A DNA stretch of 64,000 bases, from assembly GCA_905234755.1 (NCBI GenBank), contig CAJOIT010000003.1:605331-669330 (forward strand), read 5' to 3'. Position 1 is the stretch's first letter. Each line of letters opens with the position of its first letter. Source of the stretch: an uncultured Bacteroidales bacterium (GTDB lineage: Bacteria > Bacteroidota > Bacteroidia > Bacteroidales > ML635J-15). The position numbers and the translations under genes were made by a program. Shown here in pieces: positions 40,664 to 49,500 of the stretch. Below the pieces are notes generated by a model. That model searched no databases, had not been told where the DNA came from, and worked only from the letters and a program-made list of their open reading frames with translations.

Positions 40664-41353
40664 ATGGAAGAAAAGATTTTAGCAATGCTGAAAACGAAGG
40701 CGACGGCTTTCGGTTTTAGCGAAACTGAATTATCAGAGGCTGCCAAAACGATAGCCTCATTTATCAACAATGCAGAAGCCACAGACGAAGAGATTACCTC
40801 TAAGGTTGACCTTATGTTGCCTGTATTGGGATTGTCCCAGAAAGCAGCAAACAGGGTAATCGAAAAGGCAAAGAAATCGGCTGAGGAAGAAGCAAAGAAG
40901 CAACAGAAGAAAGCAGAAGAAGCTGGAGCTGGTGCAGGTAAAAACGAGCCACCCAAAACTGATGAAGGCAAGAAGAACGAACAGCCAGAAATGCCGGACT
41001 GGTTCAAGGTTTACAAGGAAGAAAACGACAAGAAGACAAATGCTCTGATTGAGAAACTGACTGCTATGACGGCAGAAAAGACTTCCACAAACCGTAAACA
41101 GAAACTTGAAGAACTGGTCAAGGACAGCGGTATGTTCGGAACTCGTGCCTTAAAGGCTTTTGAACGTATGTCGTTCAAGGATGATGAAGATTTTGATTCA
41201 TTCTTCAACGAAACCAAGACTGACCTTGATGCGTGGAAGCAAGAGCGTACTGATGCAGGTTTGGGGAGCATGAAACCGATGGGAAGGAGCGACAATGCAC
41301 CGACCAACAAATTATCAGAAGGTGAAGTTGACCAGATTGCTGGCAACTTCTAA
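40664..41353 (+). CDS. capsid scaffolding-like protein
   Basis: A 229-residue, highly charged helical protein with an Ala/Lys/Glu coiled coil (about 66-95) and an ending NKLSEGEVDQIAGNF. Length, composition and the place just before the capsid genes fit a scaffold that shapes the procapsid and leaves before packaging. No scaffold family signature is certain. Confidence 0.65.
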   Translation: MEEKILAMLKTKATAFGFSETELSEAAKTIASFINNAEATDEEITSKVDLMLPVLGLSQKAANRVIEKAKKSAEEEAKKQQKKAEEAGAGAGKNEPPKTDEGKKNEQPEMPDWFKVYKEENDKKTNALIEKLTAMTAEKTSTNRKQKLEELVKDSGMFGTRALKAFERMSFKDDEDFDSFFNETKTDLDAWKQERTDAGLGSMKPMGRSDNAPTNKLSEGEVDQIAGNF

Positions 41354-41375
41354 TGTGTAACTTAAATCTAAAATT

Positions 41376-41771
41376 ATGCCTAAGATTGTAAATTTAAACG
41401 AAGAAAGAACAGAACTGCACATGGGTTCTGGTTCTGTGGTAATTAGAAAGTATGTAGATGGAATCAAGGGCGGTCGTACTTTGGATTGCGACAATGTTTC
41501 ACTTGACACTCTCAAGGCAGGTCACGTGATTATCCGCGACACCGTAAACGACACCTACAAGCCGATGCCTATTAGTGGCTCGTCTTACGATTCACTACCA
41601 GCAAATCACGAGTACATTGGTGTTCTCGTAAACGACATTCCAGTATCGAAGCCATTCGCTGGCATTATGACCGCAGGAAGCGTCAACGAGGTTGCAGGTC
41701 CTTATCCTGTATCGAGCATCAAGAGTGCTTTGAAGTCTGCTGTACCAACCTTAATTTTTGAACACGATTAA
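41376..41771 (+). CDS. putative head decoration or fibre protein
   Basis: A 131-residue beta-rich protein between scaffold and capsid. It has the pattern RTLDCDNVSLDTLKAGHVII and PVSKPFAGIMTAGSVNEVA, like head-fibre or decoration proteins found at this place in Bacteroidota phages. Role inferred mainly from position. Confidence 0.5.
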   Translation: MPKIVNLNEERTELHMGSGSVVIRKYVDGIKGGRTLDCDNVSLDTLKAGHVIIRDTVNDTYKPMPISGSSYDSLPANHEYIGVLVNDIPVSKPFAGIMTAGSVNEVAGPYPVSSIKSALKSAVPTLIFEHD

Positions 41772-41788
41772 TTGGAGGAAAAAGAACT

Positions 41789-43330
41789 ATGGCACAAAAA
41801 TCACTTTTTAGCGAATATATCGAAAAGATGTTTCCGTCACTTGGAAACATTGTTGAGAAAATCAATGGCAAACCGAATGCCCCTGTATATTTGCACAAGC
41901 AGATGTTGACCAAGGAGTATTCTGTTGACCAGAAGTGGAACAGCGGAAGCGCAGACACCACCTATGTTACTGCAGATGTAGTTGCAATGGATTCTCCACT
42001 TCCAATCAAGAAGCGCGACAGAATCTCTGTAGCAAGCGGTAAGTTGCCGAAGGTTGGTAGCAAGCGCAGAATGACCGAAAGCGACTTTAATGCAGTTGAC
42101 CTTATGAGGTCGCGTGGCGATGCGTTTACTACTATAGTGTCGAAACTTGCAGAAGACCCGGTAAAGGTAGCAGTAGGTATTGACGAAAAGAACGAGGCAA
42201 ACTTCCTGCAGGCATTGTCCGATGGTGTTGTCCTTGTTGATGACGGCAACAATACTGGAACTGGTCTTCGCATCGACTTCGGCTATCGTCCTGAAAACAC
42301 CTTTGGTGTAGAAACCGCAGGTCATATCAGCGAGAATGACATTTCGCGCATTATTGACGCAGCAGAAGCAAAGGGTCGTTCTTTCGCTTTTGTTGAAGTA
42401 AGCAAGGCGTTGCTGAACAAGATCCGCCACGAAAGATGGGCACAGGAAATGGTCGCTTCGTACAGAGGCTTGGCATTTACGGCTGAAACTCAGTTGCAGA
42501 CTCCTGGTCTTGCAATCTTCAAGGAAGCATTTGCCGACAGGTTCAACGGAATCCAGATTGATGAGATTGACCGTCAGGTAATCAGCGAGAAGAACGGACA
42601 GCCGACAACTTGGAAGCCGTTCAATGTCAACAGAATGGTCTTCATTCCTAGCAAGAATGTCGGAAAACTCGTATGGGGTACTCTCGCAGAGATGAACCAC
42701 CCTGTAGAAGGTGTAATCTACCAGACAGTTGACCAGTACAAGCTCATCAGCCGTTTCGGCAACACCGACCCGATGGAAGAAATCACAGCAGGTCAGGCTC
42801 TCGTACTTCCAGTAATCGAAAATGTAGATGCAATCTATATTCTCGATGCTACAATGACTGATGGTTCGGAGCAGACTGAAAATGACAGCAACTTCGACTT
42901 TGGCGGACACCAGTATGTAAAGAGCGAAGTAATGACAGCTTACGCTGCCGTAACTGGCGCAACTTTGGCAAACGACATTACTGATGCCAACTTGCAGAAG
43001 GCTATCAACAGCCTGAACAAGTCGAGCAAGGATGCTTTGATTGCATCGCTTGTATATCTGCCGGAATTGAACCCAACTTCGTTGTCGTTCACTGCTAGTG
43101 CGGATGCTACTGGCAAGACTTTCACAGTTGGTACCAACGACAAGACTAATACTCCAAGCGTAGCAGTTGCAGCAGCAGCTTCTTCGTGGTTGAGTGCAAG
43201 CCGCAATGAAACAACTGGAGTTGTTACCGTAACAGTAGGTGCAAACGGCACTTCTGCAAAGCGTACTGGTGACATCACAGTAACCGTTGGAACAAAGACT
43301 GCAACCTTGACAGTTGAACAGGCTGGATAG
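41789..43330 (+). CDS. major capsid protein with C-terminal BACON-like Ig domain
   Basis: A 513-residue protein. Residues 1-420 resemble the phage major capsid protein E family: an N-terminal FSEYIEKMFPSLGNIVEKI, a long central RDAFTT helix region and VFIPSKNVGKLVWGTLAEM. From about 425 an Ig-like domain follows, with PELNPTSLSFTASADATGKTF and ending TATLTVEQAG, the typical BACON pattern. Such a domain would sit on the head surface and may bind glycans or mucin. Confidence 0.8.
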   Translation: MAQKSLFSEYIEKMFPSLGNIVEKINGKPNAPVYLHKQMLTKEYSVDQKWNSGSADTTYVTADVVAMDSPLPIKKRDRISVASGKLPKVGSKRRMTESDFNAVDLMRSRGDAFTTIVSKLAEDPVKVAVGIDEKNEANFLQALSDGVVLVDDGNNTGTGLRIDFGYRPENTFGVETAGHISENDISRIIDAAEAKGRSFAFVEVSKALLNKIRHERWAQEMVASYRGLAFTAETQLQTPGLAIFKEAFADRFNGIQIDEIDRQVISEKNGQPTTWKPFNVNRMVFIPSKNVGKLVWGTLAEMNHPVEGVIYQTVDQYKLISRFGNTDPMEEITAGQALVLPVIENVDAIYILDATMTDGSEQTENDSNFDFGGHQYVKSEVMTAYAAVTGATLANDITDANLQKAINSLNKSSKDALIASLVYLPELNPTSLSFTASADATGKTFTVGTNDKTNTPSVAVAAAASSWLSASRNETTGVVTVTVGANGTSAKRTGDITVTVGTKTATLTVEQAG

Positions 43331-43351
43331 TAATAATTAAAGCGGAACGGA

Positions 43352-43678
43352 ATGACTATTCTTGAAGCCCTTAAATATTCGGTCAATTATCCGTTGAGTG
43401 ATGGAAATGCGGAATCGCGTCTCATCGCTCGCGGATTTTCCGATACGGAGGAAGACTTTACCGAGGAAATTGCCAACAGCCGTGCATATAGGCTTGCATA
43501 CGCTGATATGCTTCGCTATGTAGTCACGATGGTAAATCTCAATCAGGGTGGAAGTGTCACGCAGGCGAGCGTAAGTGCTCTTGAAGGCACTGCCAACGCC
43601 ATATATGAAGAGTATGGAGAACCTTTGATTGGGGAAAGCGGCAATTCTCCGAAAGTAGTAATTATGGATACTTGGTAG
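43352..43678 (+). CDS. head-tail connector-like protein
   Basis: A 108-residue protein (MTILEALKYSVNYPLSDGNAESRLIARGFS...) placed directly after the capsid gene, where the connector adaptor is expected. The helical pattern and length fit; no family signature is decisive. Confidence 0.55.
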   Translation: MTILEALKYSVNYPLSDGNAESRLIARGFSDTEEDFTEEIANSRAYRLAYADMLRYVVTMVNLNQGGSVTQASVSALEGTANAIYEEYGEPLIGESGNSPKVVIMDTW

Positions 43679-43680
43679 GT

Positions 43681-44019
43681 ATGAAGTTGTTCACAAACGG
43701 CATAATGAACTACGGCAGGTCAACAGACCGCGAAATCTCCTTTGACGCTGAGGGTAATCCTATGCGTAAGGAAGATGGCAATTTGCGCAAAGTTCGTGTT
43801 TTCATAGATGCTCTTTCAGAAGACAAGAAAGGTCGCTATGATGACGGGCGATACACAAACGCAAGTTACGAGGTCAGTCTTGACTATGACGATGTGCCAG
43901 TGAAATTCAAACCTACCGACATTTCCATAATTCACGACAGGAAAGGCGACTTGGGTTCGTTTACCGTGCAAAGGATAGAGTTCTACGACTTGACAAGGAC
44001 GATAGTAATTTGGATCTGA
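43681..44019 (+). CDS. head closure (stopper)-like protein
   Basis: A 112-residue beta-rich protein (MKLFTNGIMNYGRSTDREISF...) in the position of the head-closure protein. ATG 43681 is used since the upstream TTG has no ribosome site. It overlaps nothing and is followed by a gp10-like gene. Confidence 0.55.
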   Translation: MKLFTNGIMNYGRSTDREISFDAEGNPMRKEDGNLRKVRVFIDALSEDKKGRYDDGRYTNASYEVSLDYDDVPVKFKPTDISIIHDRKGDLGSFTVQRIEFYDLTRTIVIWI

Positions 44020-44021
44020 TT

Positions 44022-44516
44022 ATGATTGAGTGCAACCTGAAAGGAACTGACAAGGTGGAACAAACGGTTCTCCAGTATGTGGCGAGTGTTGAGAATAAGG
44101 TTCTCAATGTTCTAAAGTATGCTGGTGAAAAGGCCGTTGCGTATGCGAGGACACTTGACACCTACACGGACAGGACTGGCAATCTGCGTTCTTCTATTGG
44201 CTATGTCATATACAAGAACGGACAACTTGCCGCTCAAAGCAGTTTCGAGCAGGGGTATAGTAATGTACAAGGCGGAGATATTTCCTATAATGGAGGAGAA
44301 ATCGGATTCGCACTTGCACAGAAGGTTGCACAGCAGGAAACTGCGCCATTCGTACTTGTCGTTGTTGCTGGAATGAACTATGCAGCAGCGGTTGAGCGCA
44401 GGGGCTACGATGTGATTGAAGGAGCATCAATAGAGGCTTCCGAAGTTGCAAAGAGACTTGTGCAAGGCTTAAATAATGGCGGTATGACAATTGACTTGAA
44501 GGACACGGAGGCATAA
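44022..44516 (+). CDS. HK97 gp10-like neck protein
   Basis: A 164-residue protein with an AGEKAVAYARTLDTYTDRTGNLRSSIGY helix-turn of the HK97 gp10 family, which joins the head and tail. PFVLVVVAGMNYAAAVERRGYDVI is a second family landmark. ATG 44022 is used; the frame opens earlier at a TTG. Confidence 0.7.
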   Translation: MIECNLKGTDKVEQTVLQYVASVENKVLNVLKYAGEKAVAYARTLDTYTDRTGNLRSSIGYVIYKNGQLAAQSSFEQGYSNVQGGDISYNGGEIGFALAQKVAQQETAPFVLVVVAGMNYAAAVERRGYDVIEGASIEASEVAKRLVQGLNNGGMTIDLKDTEA

Positions 44517-44520
44517 GGCT

Positions 44521-44925
44521 ATGGAGTACACTGGACAGATGATAGAGGACTTGGTATTTGCAAGGGTAAGGTCGGAACTTGCCTCGGCAATCGGTGGAGA
44601 CTGCTACAAGCGCGATACCAGACCACTCGACAGCAAGCAGGAAGACTGCGTTGTCGCATTCATCACAGGTACATCAGAGCAGATGCAACAGGGCGCTGTC
44701 GTAGTCAATGTGTATGTCCCAGACATCAAGGCTGGCAACGGAATGTTCTACAAGGACACTGCACGGTGCAAGGAACTGGAACAGGTTCTCATTTCGCTTC
44801 CAGACAAAATGAATATCGGCAACGATGTGCGTTTTGAAAAGAGCGGAATGATTATGACCATTGAGGAGAGAGAGATAAAACAGCATTTCGTTTCGTTGAA
44901 ATTGAGATTCAAGAATTTGATTTAG
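44521..44925 (+). CDS. tail terminator / completion-like protein
   Basis: A 134-residue alpha/beta protein (MEYTGQMIEDLVFARVRSELASAIGGDCYKRDTRP...) in the place of the tail terminator, which caps the tail tube. The alpha-beta-beta order fits; family signature weak. Confidence 0.6.
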   Translation: MEYTGQMIEDLVFARVRSELASAIGGDCYKRDTRPLDSKQEDCVVAFITGTSEQMQQGAVVVNVYVPDIKAGNGMFYKDTARCKELEQVLISLPDKMNIGNDVRFEKSGMIMTIEEREIKQHFVSLKLRFKNLI

Positions 44926-44946
44926 TAACTTAAAATTTATAGAATT

Positions 44947-45693
44947 ATGTCAAAAATAACATGGGGCAAACCCAAAATTTTCATTACAAAGTTGGGACCT
45001 GCGGAAACGCACCCGTCAGACAACGCTGTATGGACTGACATTTCCAATAACTACAAGATAAAGGAAAATTCTACAAGCCTGACAACTACGGCTGGAGACA
45101 AGACCGAGGCAAAAGAAGAAGGTGGTGCAGTAATTGATACCAAGCACGGCAAGTCAACCTATTCGTTGGCGTTTGACATCTACCACTATGGTAAGGACTT
45201 TGTGAAACCAATAGAAGATGTTGACGGTGTAATCCTCGACAACTATGCTCTTCGTCTGATTCCAGAGGACGGGACATTGCCAGGCTTCATTTTCAAGTGT
45301 GCATCTGTATCAGCAACAGACCAGTACACGCCAGCAGACGGTACTACAACCACATATACCTTTGATGCTCTCGTTCCTACTACAGGAACTATGATGCAGA
45401 AGTTCAAGGCTATGTCGGCAAGTGCATATTCAGCAAGTGTAGCAGCCGCGGCAGGTTCTTCTGCTTCTCCGGCAATCACTATGAGCGATGCTGTTGGTAC
45501 TGTTTCTGTTGATACAAGCAAAACTGATGCTTGGCTCGATGCTACAATATCAACCAACAGCGTAACGCCAAAAGCCAAAGCAAGCACTGGTGGCAACTCG
45601 TCAACCAGTCCGCGTACAGGTAAACTTGTACTAAAAGACAGTTGGGGAAGCGAAGTTGTCATTGAAGTGACACAGGCTGGTGCATCTCAGTAG
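44947..45693 (+). CDS. tail tube protein with C-terminal BACON-like Ig domain
   Basis: A 248-residue protein. Residues 1-155 resemble a major tail tube protein (WGKPKIFITKLGPAETHP, then KHGKSTYSLAFDIYH). From about 165 an Ig-like domain follows with DAWLDATISTNSVTPKAKAS and an end VVIEVTQAGASQ, like the domain on the capsid. Display along the tail is likely. Confidence 0.75.
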   Translation: MSKITWGKPKIFITKLGPAETHPSDNAVWTDISNNYKIKENSTSLTTTAGDKTEAKEEGGAVIDTKHGKSTYSLAFDIYHYGKDFVKPIEDVDGVILDNYALRLIPEDGTLPGFIFKCASVSATDQYTPADGTTTTYTFDALVPTTGTMMQKFKAMSASAYSASVAAAAGSSASPAITMSDAVGTVSVDTSKTDAWLDATISTNSVTPKAKASTGGNSSTSPRTGKLVLKDSWGSEVVIEVTQAGASQ

Positions 45694-45725
45694 GAGTACT
45701 TCTTTTCTCATAACTATTATTTTGT

Positions 45726-45751
45726 CTTGGGGAGCAATCCCCAAGATTTTT
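45726..45751 (+). terminator. terminator after the tail tube gene
   Basis: CTTGGGG / CCCCAAG with a 6-nt loop, then ATTTTT. It probably lowers read-through to the tail chaperone genes, so that the abundant tube protein is made in excess. Confidence 0.75.
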
Positions 45752-45780
45752 ACAATTTCAAAAATCAAAAATGACCGAAT

Positions 45781-46275
45781 ATGCAAAAGGAAATCAACAA
45801 GGAAAAAGAAACGCTTGAAAGCAAGGTGGCGAGTGCCATACTTCAGGAGCGCAGTATAGTAATTCTTGCCGGAAGACAATTCAAGGCCGCCAAGCCGACA
45901 CTTGCAACGCTGATAGATGCGAGCAGGTATATATCGGAACTTCCGAAGTTCAAGATGGAAGGTAAAAATCCAGTATTCGACAGCCTGTCTATTGCTTCCG
46001 ACTGCTCGTCCATAGCAAAGGTAATTGCAGCAATGTTGCTTGGAGGAAAGAAGCACAAGGGACTGCTATACAGGATTAGATTCCGTAGGATTGTTAGAAT
46101 AATAACAGACAAGGCTACGCAGATAGAAATCAACCTTGCTCTTCGCGCACTTCTCGACGGTTTGCAGGTTGAGTATTTTTTCGTAACTACCACTTCCCTG
46201 ATAGAAATAAATCTTCTAAAGGCAAGAAGGGAAGTGGACGGAAAGACGAACCAAACGACAGTATCTGGGCAGTAG
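45781..46275 (+). CDS. tail assembly chaperone, gpG-like
   Basis: A 164-residue protein between the tail tube and tape-measure genes, the place of gpG in lambda-type tails. The first part is a charged helix with ESKVASAILQERS and VILAGRQFKAAKPTLATLIDASRYI. A slippery heptamer T-TTT-TTC at 46176-46182 near its end allows a -1 shift into a downstream frame. Confidence 0.7.
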   Translation: MQKEINKEKETLESKVASAILQERSIVILAGRQFKAAKPTLATLIDASRYISELPKFKMEGKNPVFDSLSIASDCSSIAKVIAAMLLGGKKHKGLLYRIRFRRIVRIITDKATQIEINLALRALLDGLQVEYFFVTTTSLIEINLLKARREVDGKTNQTTVSGQ

Positions 46276-46451
46276 TCGCAGGTTTTGTAAAGTCGTTCAA
46301 TGTAAGTTTCGACTATGCGTTGTACGAAGTTTCATACGCCAATCTGATATTGTACGAATCGGTGTTGCCAAGTTACGATTACGACAAGGACGATAGCGTT
46401 GACATAGACAGCGAGGAAGGCCGTAGCGCGTACCTGTCGCTGTTCAACTGA
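46182..46451 (+). CDS. gpGT frameshift extension of the tail chaperone
   Basis: After a -1 shift at T-TTT-TTC (46176-46182), 89 residues are read before TGA 46449-46451: RNYHFPDRNKSSKGKKG... then WAVVAGFVKSFNVSFDYALYEVSYANLIL. The extension has no own start codon with a ribosome site, which supports it being made only by frameshift. The fusion would have 223 residues (134 + 89). The same arrangement, G and GT, is widespread in siphoviruses. Confidence 0.75.
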   Translation, partial: RNYHFPDRNKSSKGKKGSGRKDEPNDSIWAVVAGFVKSFNVSFDYALYEVSYANLILYESVLPSYDYDKDDSVDIDSEEGRSAYLSLFN

Positions 46452-46494
46452 TACGGCTTTCTTACCAGTAGATGTATCTCCATAATTATCACGG

Positions 46495-46530
46495 CGGACG
46501 ATGCTTTTGTTAGTGTCGTCCGTCATTTTT
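46495..46530 (+). terminator. terminator after the chaperone genes
   Basis: CGGACGA / TCGTCCG with a 14-nt loop, then TCATTTTT. It separates the chaperone unit from promoter B9. Confidence 0.55.
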
Positions 46531-46534
46531 GAAA

Positions 46535-46569
46535 GTGTTTGACTTTAAAACACCGTCCTTTTACTTTTG
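46535..46569 (+). promoter_or_regulatory. family B phage promoter, copy 9
   Basis: GTGTTTG (46535-46541) with AAACACC in the spacer and TACTTTTG (46562-46569), 27 nt apart. Drives the tape-measure and tail-tip genes. Confidence 0.85.
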
Positions 46570-46593
46570 TTGGGAAATTTAAACATTACGAAG

Positions 46594-49500
46594 ATGGCAG
46601 ATTCAAATGAACTCATATTTGAAATTAAGTTCGACATACAGAAGATGCAGGAAGAAATCGCTGGAATAAAGGCGAATCTTGATTCTGTAGGAACTTCCGG
46701 TTCTAATGCATTCAAGGCACTTGACAAGGAAATAGAATCAGTAAAGAATGCTATGAGTGCCACAAGCACAGAACTGGAGAATAAGGACAAGGAACTTGAG
46801 AGGCTTCAAAAAAGACTTGAAGAACTGCAGTCTGCATTTGCAGCAGGGGACTTTGATGCTGGTAGTGTCCTTTATATCGATATGAAGAAAACGGAAGACG
46901 CCATCAAGAATCTGATAGAATCTGAAATACAACTCTCCGGGCAATACGATGAGCAGTACGACAAGCTTAAAGAACTCAATGCTCAACGGGACAAGATGGC
47001 TTCGGGTAGTGCAGATGAAACCTTAAAGGCAAAGTTGCGTGAAACCACAATAGAACTTGGCAATCTGCTTATGAAGTACCGAGAAATGTCTGCTGCAGAA
47101 CAGGCAAGTGCGGAAGGTCAGGCTCTAAAAATGAAGATTGATGAACTCACACAAAAGGCTGGTGCTCTTCGCGACACAATGGATGATGTCAACTCTACGA
47201 TAAAGAACACGGCAAGTGATACTGGCAACTTGGATGCTGCTGTAGGAGGAATAAACCTTATGGCAGCTTCGTTTGGCGCTGTTCAGGGTTCTATGGCTCT
47301 GTTTGGTGAAGACTCGGAGGAACTTGCCGTTGTTATGACAAAGTTGCAGGGAGTATTAGCCTTGACAAATTCCCTAACAGTCATCCAGAACCAACTGCAG
47401 AAAGAGAGTGCTTTGCGAATGAAACTGAGTACTCTGTGGACCAAGATGAAAACTGCTGCAATGAAGCAAAGCGCCACTGCAACAGCATCGGGGACGGCAG
47501 CAACCACTGCATTTGCAGCCGGAGAGAATGTCGCTACAGCTTCATCAGTCGGATTGGTCGGTGGTATCAAGGCAGTAGGAGTCGCCATTAAGTCTATACC
47601 TGTGATAGGTTGGATATTGGCGGCAATTTCGGCATTAGTTACTCTCATTACACTTATTGTTCAAGCAAACGACGAGGAAGAGCGTGGCGATTATCTTGAA
47701 CAGCAGAGGATAAAGAATCAGCAACTTCTCAACGAAGCAAGGTCGGAAGGTGTACGAAGCGTCCAGCAGGATATAGTTGAGATGCAGAGAAACATTACCA
47801 CAATTGACAAGGCTAAGAAAGGAACAAGGGAATGGACTGATGCCGTAGATAGTACAGCAAAAAAGTTGGGGGTTTCTCGCGATTGGCTCATCAAAAATAT
47901 TGACAAGGTAAAGGATTTGGCAACTGTATGGATGCAAGTCGCAAAGTCTCAAGCCATTGCCGATGAATATGCCAAGAGGCTTGCAGAAACAAGAGCAGAT
48001 CAGCTTGCTGTTGAAACAGAAATCAGAAGAATCAACGGTCTTAGTTATGATGACAGGGAGGAAGCATTAGAAAACCTCAAGGAAGAATATGGTGTTACGC
48101 AAGATCAGGTAGATTTGCTTGCTCATTATATGCACGCCCAGAGGACTACTGATGAAAAAGAATATAGGGCAGCTACTAATGGAATTCAAGGTGTAGTATC
48201 GAATATCAAAGCCGATTTAGGTCGTACTGCAGAAGCATTTGAAGCAGGGTTGAAATCGGAAATGGAAACACTCTCCAATCTAAGGCAACCGCTTGACGAG
48301 GCGAGGGATGCAAGCGACAAGTTTACTGCAAGTACCAAGCAGAATGAAAATGAATTGGATAAGATGTCAAAGGCTTACAAGGAAGCCTTTGAGCAAATGG
48401 CATCTTCTGACAAGCAGATTGCAGAAAGTGGTCGTCAGAAATATGAGAAACTAAAAGCATACGGCACCGATTATCTTGACTATTTGAAAAAAGAAAGAGC
48501 CAAGATAGATGCCAACGAGGACAATATTGCTGATAGCGGAAAGAAAAAAGATAAAGAGAAACTTGAAGACCTCAACCAGCGTATAACGGCAGAACAGAAG
48601 AGACTTGACGAAGAAACATCAAGGTATCAGAAGTCACTGGAAGACAATGCAGCAAGGCAGGATAAATTCTTTGAAACTTCATTGAAGAACAAGGAGAGTG
48701 AAACTGCAAAGTATCTAGCCGACAGGGTAAAGCAGATTACGGACCAACTCAACGAGGCAAAGGACAAGGAGATTGCAGCTCTTGATGCCACCTACAAGGA
48801 GATAGATGACAAGTGGGTTGAACTTCTCACATACGACTATAAGAAGCAGCACCCGCTTGCTGTGCAGTCGGAAATAGACAAGTACATTTCGGAACAGAGG
48901 GAGAAGCAAGGCAGATTTACAGAAGAAGAAATGCACGAAAAAATATCTAACAACAAGGAAGTTGAAACTGCAAATAAAATTAAGGAAGAGACTGCCAAAA
49001 TTTATGACGAGCAGTTGAACAAATACAAGTCCTATGCCGACAAGTATGTCCAGTTGACCAAGGAAAAGAATGATAAGATTGCTAAACTTGAAAAGAATGG
49101 TGTTAAACAATCTGTTATTGATGCCATTAACGAAGATTATGACAAGCAAGTAAATGCACTTAATGAACAATTTGACGAAGAACAAATTGCTGAATTGGCC
49201 GACAATCTTGATAGTCTTCTTGGTGCATGTCTTGAAAATATGATAAGTCTTGCCAATGACCTTGGCGAACAACTCAAAGTTGCTATCAAGAAAGGAGATG
49301 TGGAAAGAGCCATGAAACTTGAAACAGCATTGCATGCTGTAAATGAGGAGATAGCAAATACGCAGGAAGAAACAAAAGAAGATACGCCTGTTTTGGAGAT
49401 GATATTTGGCAAGACAATAGACGAAACCATAGGTAAAATCAAGGAAATGACTGATGCCGTATCTGGTTTGGCTGGAGCATTTGATGACATGACAGATTCT

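Noticed and set aside
41837..42910. 357-residue open frame on the minus strand opposite the capsid gene
   Set aside because: It is the shadow of the strongly coding capsid frame, has no ribosome site and no motif.
48715..49335. 206-residue open frame opposite the tape-measure gene
   Set aside because: Low-complexity hydrophobic translation typical of the antisense of a Lys/Glu-rich coiled coil.
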